NCBI GenBank assembly: GCA_018648865.1
Contig: JABGQH010000009.1
Coordinates: 1-64,000, forward strand
Source: Candidatus Peregrinibacteria bacterium
GTDB taxonomy: Bacteria > Patescibacteriota > Gracilibacteria > Peribacterales > Peribacteraceae
DNA: 64,000 bases
Reading direction: 5' to 3'
Of this stretch, positions 53,546 through 62,010 are shown piece after piece (the first letter of the stretch is position 1; each line of letters begins with the position of its first letter). Below the pieces are notes generated by a model. That model was not told the origin of the DNA. It saw only the letters and a program-made list of their open reading frames with translations, and made no database searches. The position numbers and the translations under genes were made by a program.

Positions 53546-54352
53546 TTAAAGCCTATGCAGACCAATTCTTTTAGCTGTAACAATTAATCTGTCTTTTGTT
53601 GTTCCTATAGGGAAGCACGTCATCAACTTAAGTATCTTCTCATCCTTTTGTTGCTTTAAAATTTCAGTTTCAGAAACTGGAATTACGTAGGATTCTTGAA
53701 CAATGTATGTGATTCTAACCCCATCATCTATTAGATATATTGCATCTCCTTCTTTTAATGATGGAAGCGATCTAAAAATATTTCCATATATACTTTCTGC
53801 TGCACGTTCGTCTGGAGGGCTGCTATGACCTGCAATAATTATTGAACCCATTTCACCAGGTAAAACAGAATGAGGATATGCAACAGCTCCTTTTAGGAGT
53901 CCTATTTGCATTTGCTCTTCTAACATACCCCATTTTCTAGACTCCCAATAAGTGATAGACGGTAGCAAAACTGGAACACGTATGTTCAAAGAGGGGATTT
54001 GCAATGTAAAGGATCTTTGTAGCCCCCATTTTTCAAGTTCATTTTCAGTTTTAGCATTGTCTTCTTCTGAATTTATCTCTCTTGTTTCTACAGTTATATT
54101 AACTGGTGCAGACTCATGTAATTCATTTTTATCGATTTCATCTTCTATATTAATAAGTGATGCTTCTAAACTCTTTGTCTTAACATTGGAATATTCCAAG
54201 TAGCTTAAATTTCTGTTCCAAACATTTTCTTTTGATTCATATGTATTGGAATATGCAATATTGGCGATTGCTAATGTCCAAAGCAAAGAGGAAACAACAA
54301 CAGAGATCCCCGCAGCCGTATAAGCAAATTTCCAGTTTTGTTTTTGTGTCAT
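53546..54352 (-). CDS. Sortase (second in window)
   Basis: A 268-residue membrane-anchored sortase. A helix at residues 12-34 anchors it, then a charged spacer of about 80 residues. The catalytic domain from about residue 115 includes the strand SLNIRVPVLLPSI, His in IIIAGHSSPPDE, Cys in LKLMTCFPIGTT and Arg in KDRLIVTAK. It resembles the 26.4-kb sortase over this domain (both have the MTC-x-PIGTT core) but has a shorter N-terminus. TATAAT lies eight bases before the ATG. It is divergent from lgt. Confidence 0.9.
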   Translation of the reverse strand: MTQKQNWKFAYTAAGISVVVSSLLWTLAIANIAYSNTYESKENVWNRNLSYLEYSNVKTKSLEASLINIEDEIDKNELHESAPVNITVETREINSEEDNAKTENELEKWGLQRSFTLQIPSLNIRVPVLLPSITYWESRKWGMLEEQMQIGLLKGAVAYPHSVLPGEMGSIIIAGHSSPPDERAAESIYGNIFRSLPSLKEGDAIYLIDDGVRITYIVQESYVIPVSETEILKQQKDEKILKLMTCFPIGTTKDRLIVTAKRIGLHRL

Positions 54353-54402
54353 TATGTATAATTATAACATATTATACTAAATATGTCTAACTCTTACATT
54401 AA

Positions 54403-55203
54403 ATGGTAAATCTTTCTATACTTAGATATATGATTCAATTCTTCCCATCTAGAGAGATAGCTGTCCAGATCCTTAGTTTAAGTATTCATTGGTACGGATT
54501 GCTCTATTTAATCTCCTTTTGGATAGCATATTTAATACTCCCCAGACTAGGTAGAAAGCGTAAATTGAACCTTACGCATGATGATTGGGCATCATTGCTC
54601 ACATGGGCCGTAGTAGGTGTAATTGTAGGTGGTAGGCTAGGTTATGCTGTTTTATATGAACCTGTATATTTTTTAGCTAATCCATTAAAACTATTTGCAG
54701 TTTGGGAGGGCGGAATGTCGTCTCATGGAGGATTCGCTGGAGTTATTATCCTTTTATCCTATATTTTATGGGAGAGGCAGATTTCCTTAAAAAGGGTGGC
54801 TGATGTAGTAGTGATACCTGCTGCGATTGGCTTAGCTCTTGGCAGGCTAGGTAATTTTATTAATCAAGAGTTGTATGGGACTGTTACGACTTTGCCATGG
54901 GGTATGGAGTTTCCTTTAGCAGATGGAATTCGTCATCCACTTCAGATATATGGAATAATTAAAGATCTATTAATTGCTGGCGCTTGTTTCTGGTATTTAA
55001 ATAGAAAGCCTATTTGTATTGGTAGAACGGCTGCTTTGTTTATGATTCTTTATGGATCACTTAGGTTTTTACTAGAATTCATTCGTGATCAACAATATTC
55101 ACTATTTGATTTAGGCATTATTACTTTAACTAGGGGGCAAATGTATACACTTCCAATTTTGGTTCTTGGTTTGTTTTTGTGGGTTAAATGTAAGGATGAA
55201 TAG
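54403..55203 (+). CDS. lgt: Prolipoprotein diacylglyceryl transferase
   Basis: A 266-residue, seven-helix enzyme that adds diacylglycerol to the lipobox Cys of lipoproteins, such as those at 8.3, 44.5 and 49.0 kb. It has SIHWYGLLYLISFWIAY (with the catalytic His-Trp-Tyr-Gly region), GGRLGYAVLYEPVYF, WEGGMSSHGGFAGV and the Lgt signature GRLGNFINQELYG. Length is normal. It is divergent from the second sortase and faces the MurE-like gene across a shared AT-rich hairpin. Confidence 0.96.
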   Translation: MVNLSILRYMIQFFPSREIAVQILSLSIHWYGLLYLISFWIAYLILPRLGRKRKLNLTHDDWASLLTWAVVGVIVGGRLGYAVLYEPVYFLANPLKLFAVWEGGMSSHGGFAGVIILLSYILWERQISLKRVADVVVIPAAIGLALGRLGNFINQELYGTVTTLPWGMEFPLADGIRHPLQIYGIIKDLLIAGACFWYLNRKPICIGRTAALFMILYGSLRFLLEFIRDQQYSLFDLGIITLTRGQMYTLPILVLGLFLWVKCKDE

Positions 55204-55216
55204 CTTTAAGACTTAA

Positions 55217-55245
55217 GCTTTAAGCTATAAAAAAATACTTAAAGC
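55217..55245. terminator. Candidate bidirectional terminator between lgt and murE-like
   Basis: GCTTTAAG and CTTAAAGC form an 8-bp stem around a loop with a run of A, within a larger set of AAGCTT-type short repeats (55200-55265). It is weak but well placed between convergent genes. Confidence 0.4.
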
Positions 55246-56525
55246 TAAAAGCTCATAGCTGATAGCTTTGCTTTTGCTACCTCTCTTTCATCCCAATCAA
55301 CTGCTCCTCCAATTTTGTTCATTGTGCTAAATGGGCCCATGCCGCATAGAACAACTGCGTCGCCTTCTTTCGCATTTTCAAAAAGGAAGGAGATTGCCTC
55401 ACTTCTGTCAAAAATCTTATACGCTTCGCATTTAGATTGATCTATTCCATTCCACACTTCATCAAGTACTGAATGAGGATCTTCTCCGTAGGTTTCATCC
55501 TCTGTAGCAACTACGAAGTCCGCAAGATCACTACATATCTGACCAACTATTGGTCTCTTCTCTTTCATTCTATCTCCACAGCTAGAGCAAAGAACCATTA
55601 CTCTTCCGTTCCCTCCAACTATTTGTCTAAGTGTGTTTAGAGTTTTTTCGTATGCATTAGGTGAAACTGCAAAATCTACAAATACAGAGAAAGGTTGTCC
55701 TTCATCTATCATCTCCATTCTTCCTGGGATACTACTAAAATCGCTTAATGCTTCTACAGCTTCTAAAACAGATATGCCACAAGCTTTGGCACATCCAATT
55801 GCACACAAAGCGTTTTGAATGTTGAACAGACCAGGAATTGGGATAGATAGATTGATATTTTCATCGTTATTATTAATCAATGCAGTACATTTTGTATTTG
55901 AGGCTTTAATTTCTTTTGCTTGAACATCTGCAGCCTCCTCTGTATCTGAAATTGAGATTGTTTTGCCTTTTAAAATAGAAGAGAAATATCCAAAAGATTC
56001 ATCCGAAGCATTAAGTACTTTAGTTCCGTTTTTACTAAGCATTCTAAGCAAAATTGCTTTATCTTTTATATATTGCTTCATTGAACCGTGATAATCCAAA
56101 TGCTCTAGCGAAATATTGGTGATAGTTGCAATACTAGGAAAAGTCCAACTTGAACGTCCTTGTACAAGTCCATGAGAAGACATCTCTACGACTGCATGCG
56201 TGCATCCCCTTTTAACAAGTTTTCTTAGAAACTTTTGGAGAACGAAAGGGCTTATAGATGTTAAATGCGTAGAATTTTCCTCAACTTCATCTTCTATTTG
56301 AACAAATGCTGTAGATGCTGCACCTGCTCTAATCCCATTTTTCTTTAGAATATGAGCAATCATTCCAGCAGTAGTGGTTTTACCATCTGTACCAGTTACG
56401 CCTATCACAGTTAGTTTCCTAGCAGGAAAACGGTACTTAAGTGCTGCAATCAATGCTTTAGATTGATGCCAGCCGAGTCTAAGTGGGCTCCTGTTGCCTA
56501 TATATTTTTTTAAGAACTTAATCAC
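55245..56525 (-). CDS. MurE-like Mur ligase lacking the N-terminal domain and DNPR motif
   Basis: A 426-residue Mur ligase. ATP-binding VIGVTGTDGKTTTAGMIAH is at residue 40, so the first, UDP-sugar-binding domain of normal MurE (about 100 residues) is absent. The central domain has STHLTSISPF, VEMSSHGLVQGR and NISLEHLDYHGSMKQYIKDK with the lysine that is usually carbamoylated. The C-terminal domain has GNGRVMVLCSSCGDRMKEKR. Where MurE has DNPR (diaminopimelate) or DNPA (lysine), this protein has DETYGEDP, so the amino acid it adds cannot be predicted. GTG start, overlapping the riboflavin-kinase gene by eight bases. Confidence 0.82.
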   Translation of the reverse strand: MIKFLKKYIGNRSPLRLGWHQSKALIAALKYRFPARKLTVIGVTGTDGKTTTAGMIAHILKKNGIRAGAASTAFVQIEDEVEENSTHLTSISPFVLQKFLRKLVKRGCTHAVVEMSSHGLVQGRSSWTFPSIATITNISLEHLDYHGSMKQYIKDKAILLRMLSKNGTKVLNASDESFGYFSSILKGKTISISDTEEAADVQAKEIKASNTKCTALINNNDENINLSIPIPGLFNIQNALCAIGCAKACGISVLEAVEALSDFSSIPGRMEMIDEGQPFSVFVDFAVSPNAYEKTLNTLRQIVGGNGRVMVLCSSCGDRMKEKRPIVGQICSDLADFVVATEDETYGEDPHSVLDEVWNGIDQSKCEAYKIFDRSEAISFLFENAKEGDAVVLCGMGPFSTMNKIGGAVDWDEREVAKAKLSAMSF

Positions 56526-56907
56526 TGAGTATCATTCTACAGGCTTCTATGTCTTGCTCAATCTGGTTCTTTAGTTCTTCTGGCCCTTTAAAATTTTGTA
56601 CTTCTCTTAAATATTGCATAACAGTAATAGTTATCTCTTTTGGAAGTGATTCTAGATATGAATCAAGTAGATGAATTTCACATGCTCTGGTGTCATTAAA
56701 AACAGGTCTGTCTCCGTAATGCATTACTCCAATATAAATATTATCATCATCACAGACTTTCACTAAACAGGCATAAATCCCATCATCCATCTCTTCTGGG
56801 ACAGCAGCCATATTTACGTTGATAGTTGGAATTCCGAGTTCTTTCCCGCCTCTGTCTGATCCAGTAATTGCAGAAGCTGTGAATGTTAGTGGTAGGGGAG
56901 TTGTCAT
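56518..56907 (-). CDS. Stand-alone riboflavin kinase
   Basis: A 129-residue protein equal to the flavokinase domain of RibF, without the FAD-synthetase part. It has LTFTASAITGSDRGGKELGI followed by PTINV (the GxPTxN motif binding phosphate and metal), IYIGVMHYGDRPVF and the catalytic-Glu region ACEIHLLDSYLESL. It would make FMN from riboflavin. TAAACT is exactly six bases before the ATG, so it probably starts the transcript shared with the MurE-like gene, whose GTG lies inside its last codons. Confidence 0.85.
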   Translation of the reverse strand: MTTPLPLTFTASAITGSDRGGKELGIPTINVNMAAVPEEMDDGIYACLVKVCDDDNIYIGVMHYGDRPVFNDTRACEIHLLDSYLESLPKEITITVMQYLREVQNFKGPEELKNQIEQDIEACRMILSD

Positions 56908-56986
56908 AGGTTCAGTTTACATTATTTACATAAAGACTATATGTTTTATATGAAGATTGAAATATAGGTATGTATACTATTATTAA

Positions 56987-58666
56987 ATGAAAAAGATATG
57001 CACAAAGTGTTCGGCAGGATTTGAGATCACAGAAGAAGATATTGATATGCTGAGTGATTTAAGTCCTGTGATTGGAGGGAAGAAATACGAAATTCCACCA
57101 CCAACGCTTTGTCCTAGGTGTAGATCCAAAAGAAGGCTATCTCATGTTAACCAATTAAATTTATATGAGAGGAAATGTAATCTAACTGGAGCAAGCATTA
57201 TTTCAAATATTAGACCTGAGTTGCCTTATAAGGTATATCGCCAAGAAGATTGGTACAGCGATAAGTGGGATCCATTAGATTATGGAATGAATTTTGATTT
57301 TAATAGACCATTTTTTGAACAATGGAATGAGCTTGTATTAAATGTTCCACTCCCCAATCTATTTACAGGATATGAATTTGATGAAAATTGTGAATATACA
57401 AACCACGCAGGTAAAAATCAGAATTGTTATTTGGTTTTTGATTCAGATGAAGACAGAGACTGCTATTACAGCTACAGCATAAATCAGTGTGTAAATTGTA
57501 TGGACTGCTATCGAACTAGGAAGTCTGAATTATGTTATGAGTGTGTTGATTGTGTTAAATGTTATGAGTCTTCATTCTTACAAGATTGTAATAATTGTAG
57601 CTCTAGCATGTTTTTAAAAAACTGTACTGGATGTAAAAACTGCTTGATGTGCTCTAACATGAACAATAAAGAATATTTTGTAGAAAATAAAAAAGTTTCA
57701 AAAGAAGAGTTTGAAAACTTTAGATCATTATTGGGTTCATATGCTTCTTTAAAGAATGCAAAAGAAAGGTTTATGAAATTAAAATTAGAGTATCCACAAA
57801 AATATATACATGGGATTCAAAACGAAGATGTAGTAGGGGATTACCTAGTTAATTGTAAAAATGCATATATGTGCTTCGATAGCGAGGACTTATGGGATTG
57901 CAGGTATGTTTGCCAAGGTTTTATGCCTCTAAAAAATTGTATGGATATAGATGAATGTGGAGAGGCAGAAAAGTTGTATGAGTGCACGGTTTGTGGTTAC
58001 CAAATTAATTCCTGTTGCTTCTGTGACCATACATTAGGAATGATGACTGACCTTTTATATTGTTCCCATTGCCCACATACTACAGATTCATTTGGTTGCA
58101 GAGGTGTTCAAAGAAAGGAGTACTGCATTCTAAATAAGCAATATACAAAAGAAGAATATGAAGAATTGGTACCTAGGATTATTAATCACATGATTGAAAC
58201 AGGTGAATGGGGCGAGAACTTTCCATCCACAACATCTAAATACGCATATAACGAGACGATGGCTCAAGATCATTATCCACTAAATAAAGAGCAGGCAGTT
58301 AAAGAAGGTTTAAATTGGCTAGATGATGAAAAGAAGATTGATCAATACATGGGTCCAGTAAATGTATTACCAGATAATGTGAAAGATGCCCCCGATGATG
58401 TTTGTAAAAAAATCTACATTTGTGAGGAATCAGGTGAGCCATATAAAATTATTCCTCAGGAACTTTCGTTTTATAAAGAATTAAATTTACCATTACCTAG
58501 AAAAGGTTTCTTTAAACGTAATAAGGATAGAATGAAGTTAAGAAGCCCAAGAAAATTATATGGCAGGAAATGCGAAGAGTGCGGAATTGAATTCATGACT
58601 TCTTATGCATTAGATAGAGAGGAAAAAATCTTTTGCGAATCCTGTTACCAGAAAGCTCTAATATGA
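56987..58666 (+). CDS. Cys-rich zinc-ribbon/solenoid protein, paralogue 1
   Basis: A 559-residue protein with about 42 cysteines. An N-terminal zinc ribbon (CTKCSAGFEIT ... CPRCRSKRR) is followed by KVYRQEDWYSDKWDPLDYG. Two Cys-rich stretches follow (about 135-225 and 290-370), dense in CxxC and NC pairs at near-regular spacing, which suggests a short-rung solenoid with metal or disulphide stapling. Each ends in a similar cap: NNKEYFVENKKVSKEEFE and RKEYCILNKQYTKEEYEEL. The C-terminus has PYKIIPQELSFYKE, LPLPRK and a second zinc ribbon (CEECGIEF ... CESCYQK). No signal peptide or helix is seen. TATACT lies eight bases before the ATG. Function unknown. Confidence 0.72.
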   Translation: MKKICTKCSAGFEITEEDIDMLSDLSPVIGGKKYEIPPPTLCPRCRSKRRLSHVNQLNLYERKCNLTGASIISNIRPELPYKVYRQEDWYSDKWDPLDYGMNFDFNRPFFEQWNELVLNVPLPNLFTGYEFDENCEYTNHAGKNQNCYLVFDSDEDRDCYYSYSINQCVNCMDCYRTRKSELCYECVDCVKCYESSFLQDCNNCSSSMFLKNCTGCKNCLMCSNMNNKEYFVENKKVSKEEFENFRSLLGSYASLKNAKERFMKLKLEYPQKYIHGIQNEDVVGDYLVNCKNAYMCFDSEDLWDCRYVCQGFMPLKNCMDIDECGEAEKLYECTVCGYQINSCCFCDHTLGMMTDLLYCSHCPHTTDSFGCRGVQRKEYCILNKQYTKEEYEELVPRIINHMIETGEWGENFPSTTSKYAYNETMAQDHYPLNKEQAVKEGLNWLDDEKKIDQYMGPVNVLPDNVKDAPDDVCKKIYICEESGEPYKIIPQELSFYKELNLPLPRKGFFKRNKDRMKLRSPRKLYGRKCEECGIEFMTSYALDREEKIFCESCYQKALI

Positions 58667-60315
58667 AAAACTCTTGCAGCGAATGCTCGGCAAAATTTGA
58701 AGTAACAGATAGTGATTTAGAATTCTTTGGTAAATTTAAATACCCCATATCTACACCTACTCTGTGTCCGGCCTGTCGAGTACAAAGGAGGATGTCTTGG
58801 AGGAACGATAGAACTTTCTACCATCGAAAATCCTCCTTATCAAAAAAACAGATGGTATCTATTTATCCAGAAAATACCCCTTGGCCTGTATATCTACAGA
58901 GTGAGTGGTATAGCGATAAATGGAATCCTTTGGATTATGGAATTGAATTTGATTTTAGCGTTCCATTCTTTACTCAGTTTAAAGAGCTAATGATGACAGT
59001 ACCTAGACTGGGTATGGATTTAATTAATTGTGAGAACAGCGAATATTGTAATTACTGTGGTGATGATAAAAACTGTTATTTAGATATTGCAGGTGAGGCC
59101 AATGAAGATTGTTACTTCTGTTTATTTACTAAATATTCAAAAAATTGCTTAGACTGCACATTCGCTTATCATTCAACTCTGTGTCATGAATGCATACAGG
59201 TTTACAACTCATATGCATGTAGGAATTCTATGTACTTAGATAACTGCAGTGATTGCGCATTTAGTTTCGATCTAAAAGGATGCAAGAACTGCCTACTTTC
59301 TATTAACCTTCGTAATAAAGAATATTATATTTTGAACGAACCTCATACAAAGGAGGAATATGAAAAGAAACTTTTAGAATTAAATTTGAGTTCTAATGAA
59401 GCACTAAAAAGTGTTCATGATATTTGGAAAAAAATGAGAATTGAAAATGGAATCTATAGAGACATGTACACCTTGAATTGTGAAGACTGCACAGGAAATA
59501 ACGTTAAGACATCAAAAAATTGTCATGGATGTTACAACACAACAGACTCAGAAGATTGTAAATATTTATATGATGTCCTAGATGCAAAGGACTGTCAGGA
59601 TTTAAATTACTCACTTTATAAACCAGAGGTAGCATATGAACTCTGTTCAACGTTAAATATGACTTATAGCGCCTTCTGCTACGCTTCTCATTACAGTAAT
59701 AATTGTTTCTATTGTGATAAGACAAATCATAGTAGCAACTGTTTTGGTTGTATTGGATTAGACCATATGGAGTATTGCATTCTGAACAAGCAATATACAA
59801 AGGAAGAATACGAAGAATTGCTGCCAAGAATTATCGCATACATGGAAAAAACTAAAGAATGGGGACAGTTCTTTCCAGTTACACTTTCACCATATGGATA
59901 TAACGAAACTGTTGCCCATGAATACATGCCACTAACTCAGAAAGAGGTAGAGAAGAATGGTTGGGTTTGGACGTTGCAAGAAGAAAAGGAAAGTTACATG
60001 GGTCCAGAAGTACAAATACCAGATACAATTTCGGATGTAAGCGATGATATTTGTAATGAGCTTATAACCTGCGATAAAAGTGGTAAGCCTTTTAAGATAA
60101 TTCCACAAGAGCTTAAATTTTATCGCGAGCAGGGGATTCCAATACCTAGGAGGTCCCCAATGCAAAGGCATACAGATAGAAATGACCTAAGAAATCCACG
60201 CAAGCTCTGGGACAGAAAATGTGATAAGTGCTCAAATGATATTCAAACAAGTTACAGTCCAGATAGGCCAGAGAAGGTTTTTTGTGAGGAATGTTATCTA
60301 AAAGAGGTATACTAG
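58663..60315 (+). CDS. Cys-rich zinc-ribbon/solenoid protein, paralogue 2
   Basis: A 550-residue paralogue with the same order of parts: ribbon CSECSAKFEVT ... CPACRVQRR, WYSDKWNPLDYG, two Cys-rich stretches with caps LRNKEYYILNEPHTKEEYEK and LDHMEYCILNKQYTKEEYEE, then KIIPQELKFYREQGIPIPRR and the final ribbon CDKCSNDIQ ... CEECYLKEVY. The ATG at 58663 overlaps the stop of paralogue 1 (ATGA), so translation is coupled and the ORF-track TTG start 30 bases upstream is not needed. The Cys-rich loops differ most between paralogues, while both ribbons and the caps are strongly kept. Confidence 0.72.
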   Translation: MKNSCSECSAKFEVTDSDLEFFGKFKYPISTPTLCPACRVQRRMSWRNDRTFYHRKSSLSKKQMVSIYPENTPWPVYLQSEWYSDKWNPLDYGIEFDFSVPFFTQFKELMMTVPRLGMDLINCENSEYCNYCGDDKNCYLDIAGEANEDCYFCLFTKYSKNCLDCTFAYHSTLCHECIQVYNSYACRNSMYLDNCSDCAFSFDLKGCKNCLLSINLRNKEYYILNEPHTKEEYEKKLLELNLSSNEALKSVHDIWKKMRIENGIYRDMYTLNCEDCTGNNVKTSKNCHGCYNTTDSEDCKYLYDVLDAKDCQDLNYSLYKPEVAYELCSTLNMTYSAFCYASHYSNNCFYCDKTNHSSNCFGCIGLDHMEYCILNKQYTKEEYEELLPRIIAYMEKTKEWGQFFPVTLSPYGYNETVAHEYMPLTQKEVEKNGWVWTLQEEKESYMGPEVQIPDTISDVSDDICNELITCDKSGKPFKIIPQELKFYREQGIPIPRRSPMQRHTDRNDLRNPRKLWDRKCDKCSNDIQTSYSPDRPEKVFCEECYLKEVY

Positions 60316-60321
60316 GCACCA

Positions 60322-62004
60322 ATGCAGAAAAAATGCTGTAAATGTCCGGGATCGTTTGAAATAACTGACGAGGATTTAGTATTTTACGACAAAGTTTCAC
60401 CAATAATTAATAAAAAGAAACACAGAATACCAACTCCTACTCTATGCACACCCTGTAGAGAGCAGAGGCGTTTAGCAATCCCGAATGTTAGAAACTTCTA
60501 TTCTAGAGAATGTAATCTTTGTCAGAAGATGATGGTATCAGCATATGCATCCGATCAACTATTTACAGTCTATTGCCAAGAATGTTGGTGGGGTGATAAG
60601 TGGGATGAATTAACTTACGGTGTTGATGTTGATTTCTCACGTCCATTTATCGAGCAGATGCAAGAATTACAACTAAAAGTGCCACGGCTTACCTTGATGA
60701 ATAAGGCTGCAGAGAACAGTGAGTTCTGTAACTACGCAGGATTCAACAAGAATTGTTATCTAGCAATTGCTGGTTCGTGGTACAACGAAGATTGTTTATA
60801 TGGAACGTGTTTCGATCACTCAAAAAACTCTGTGGATTGCTCATTTCTTTCTTACGGAGAATTGTGTTACGAATGCATCTATGGCACTAAATTATACAAT
60901 TGTGTTTACTGTGTTGATTCCTCTGATTCCTCAGATTGTCTATTTTCATTCAATTTAAGAGGTTGTAGAAATTGCATTCTAAGCAGTAATATACGTAACA
61001 AACAGTATTACATACGTAATAAGCAATGCACTAAGCAAGAATTTGATGAAATCAGGAGTATGATTTCTAGGTACGAAATCTTCCAGAAATATCTAACAGA
61101 GTTTCACAAGTGGAGAAAAACACTCTTGCGTCCAGCTAACTACAATATTAACTGTGAAGATTGTATCGGCGACTATCTGCGGAATTGCAAAAATGTAGTA
61201 AACGGCTTTATTGGAAATGGGGTAGAGGATGCAAAAAATGTTTTCATGGTTGAGTATTCAAAGGATTTTATGGACTGTTGTTTTGCAGGTTACGATAATG
61301 CTCAACTTTTCTATGAATGCATAGCCGCTGGTATAGGAGGGCAGCGTAATCAATTCTGTTTTCAGAATTGGTCATGCAATGACATACTTTATTGCGATAC
61401 ACCACAGTCATCATCAGACTGTTTCGGTTGCATTTGTATTCGCAATAAACAATTTTGTATTCTAAATAAGCAATATTCAAAGAACGAATACCAAGAGTTA
61501 GTACCAAGAATCATAGATCTTATGAAAAAACATGGAGAGTGGGGAGAGTTCTTTCCATCTAGCTATAGTCCATTCGCTTATAACGAGACATTTGCTCAAG
61601 ACTACTATCCTCTAGCCAAAAAAGAAGCACTAATGAATAATCTAAAATGGAGAGAGGACACTAATGAAATATTAAAAGTAGATCGAACTATACCTTCTAG
61701 TAATCTACCTGATTCTATCCATGACATTCCAGATGATATTCTTAATTGGGCTGTAATATGTGCAGAAACTGGTAAGCCGTACCGTATTGTAAAACAAGAA
61801 CTTTACTATTATCGTTCACAGAACCTACCAGTTCCTCGATTACACTACGATGCTCGCAATAAGCATCGCATCCAATTACACAATTTGAATAAGATACACA
61901 AAAAGCAATGCGACAAGTGCAACAAAGAAATGCATACAGTTTATTCAACTGATTGTTCTGAAACAGTTTTTTGTGAGGAATGTTATCTAAAAGAGGTATA
62001 CTAG
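60322..62004 (+). CDS. Cys-rich zinc-ribbon/solenoid protein, paralogue 3
   Basis: A 560-residue paralogue: CCKCPGSFEIT ... CTPCREQRR, WWGDKWDELTYG, two Cys-rich stretches with caps IRNKQYYIRNKQCTKQEFDE and IRNKQFCILNKQYSKNEYQE, IVKQELYYYRSQNLPVPR and ribbon CDKCNKEMH ... CEECYLKEVY. The gap to paralogue 2 is six bases. The codons for the shared KEVY ending plus stop read TATACTAG, which also forms a -10-like TATACT eight bases before this ATG, so each gene might be separately transcribed as well as read through. Confidence 0.72.
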   Translation: MQKKCCKCPGSFEITDEDLVFYDKVSPIINKKKHRIPTPTLCTPCREQRRLAIPNVRNFYSRECNLCQKMMVSAYASDQLFTVYCQECWWGDKWDELTYGVDVDFSRPFIEQMQELQLKVPRLTLMNKAAENSEFCNYAGFNKNCYLAIAGSWYNEDCLYGTCFDHSKNSVDCSFLSYGELCYECIYGTKLYNCVYCVDSSDSSDCLFSFNLRGCRNCILSSNIRNKQYYIRNKQCTKQEFDEIRSMISRYEIFQKYLTEFHKWRKTLLRPANYNINCEDCIGDYLRNCKNVVNGFIGNGVEDAKNVFMVEYSKDFMDCCFAGYDNAQLFYECIAAGIGGQRNQFCFQNWSCNDILYCDTPQSSSDCFGCICIRNKQFCILNKQYSKNEYQELVPRIIDLMKKHGEWGEFFPSSYSPFAYNETFAQDYYPLAKKEALMNNLKWREDTNEILKVDRTIPSSNLPDSIHDIPDDILNWAVICAETGKPYRIVKQELYYYRSQNLPVPRLHYDARNKHRIQLHNLNKIHKKQCDKCNKEMHTVYSTDCSETVFCEECYLKEVY

Positions 62005-62010
62005 GCACCA

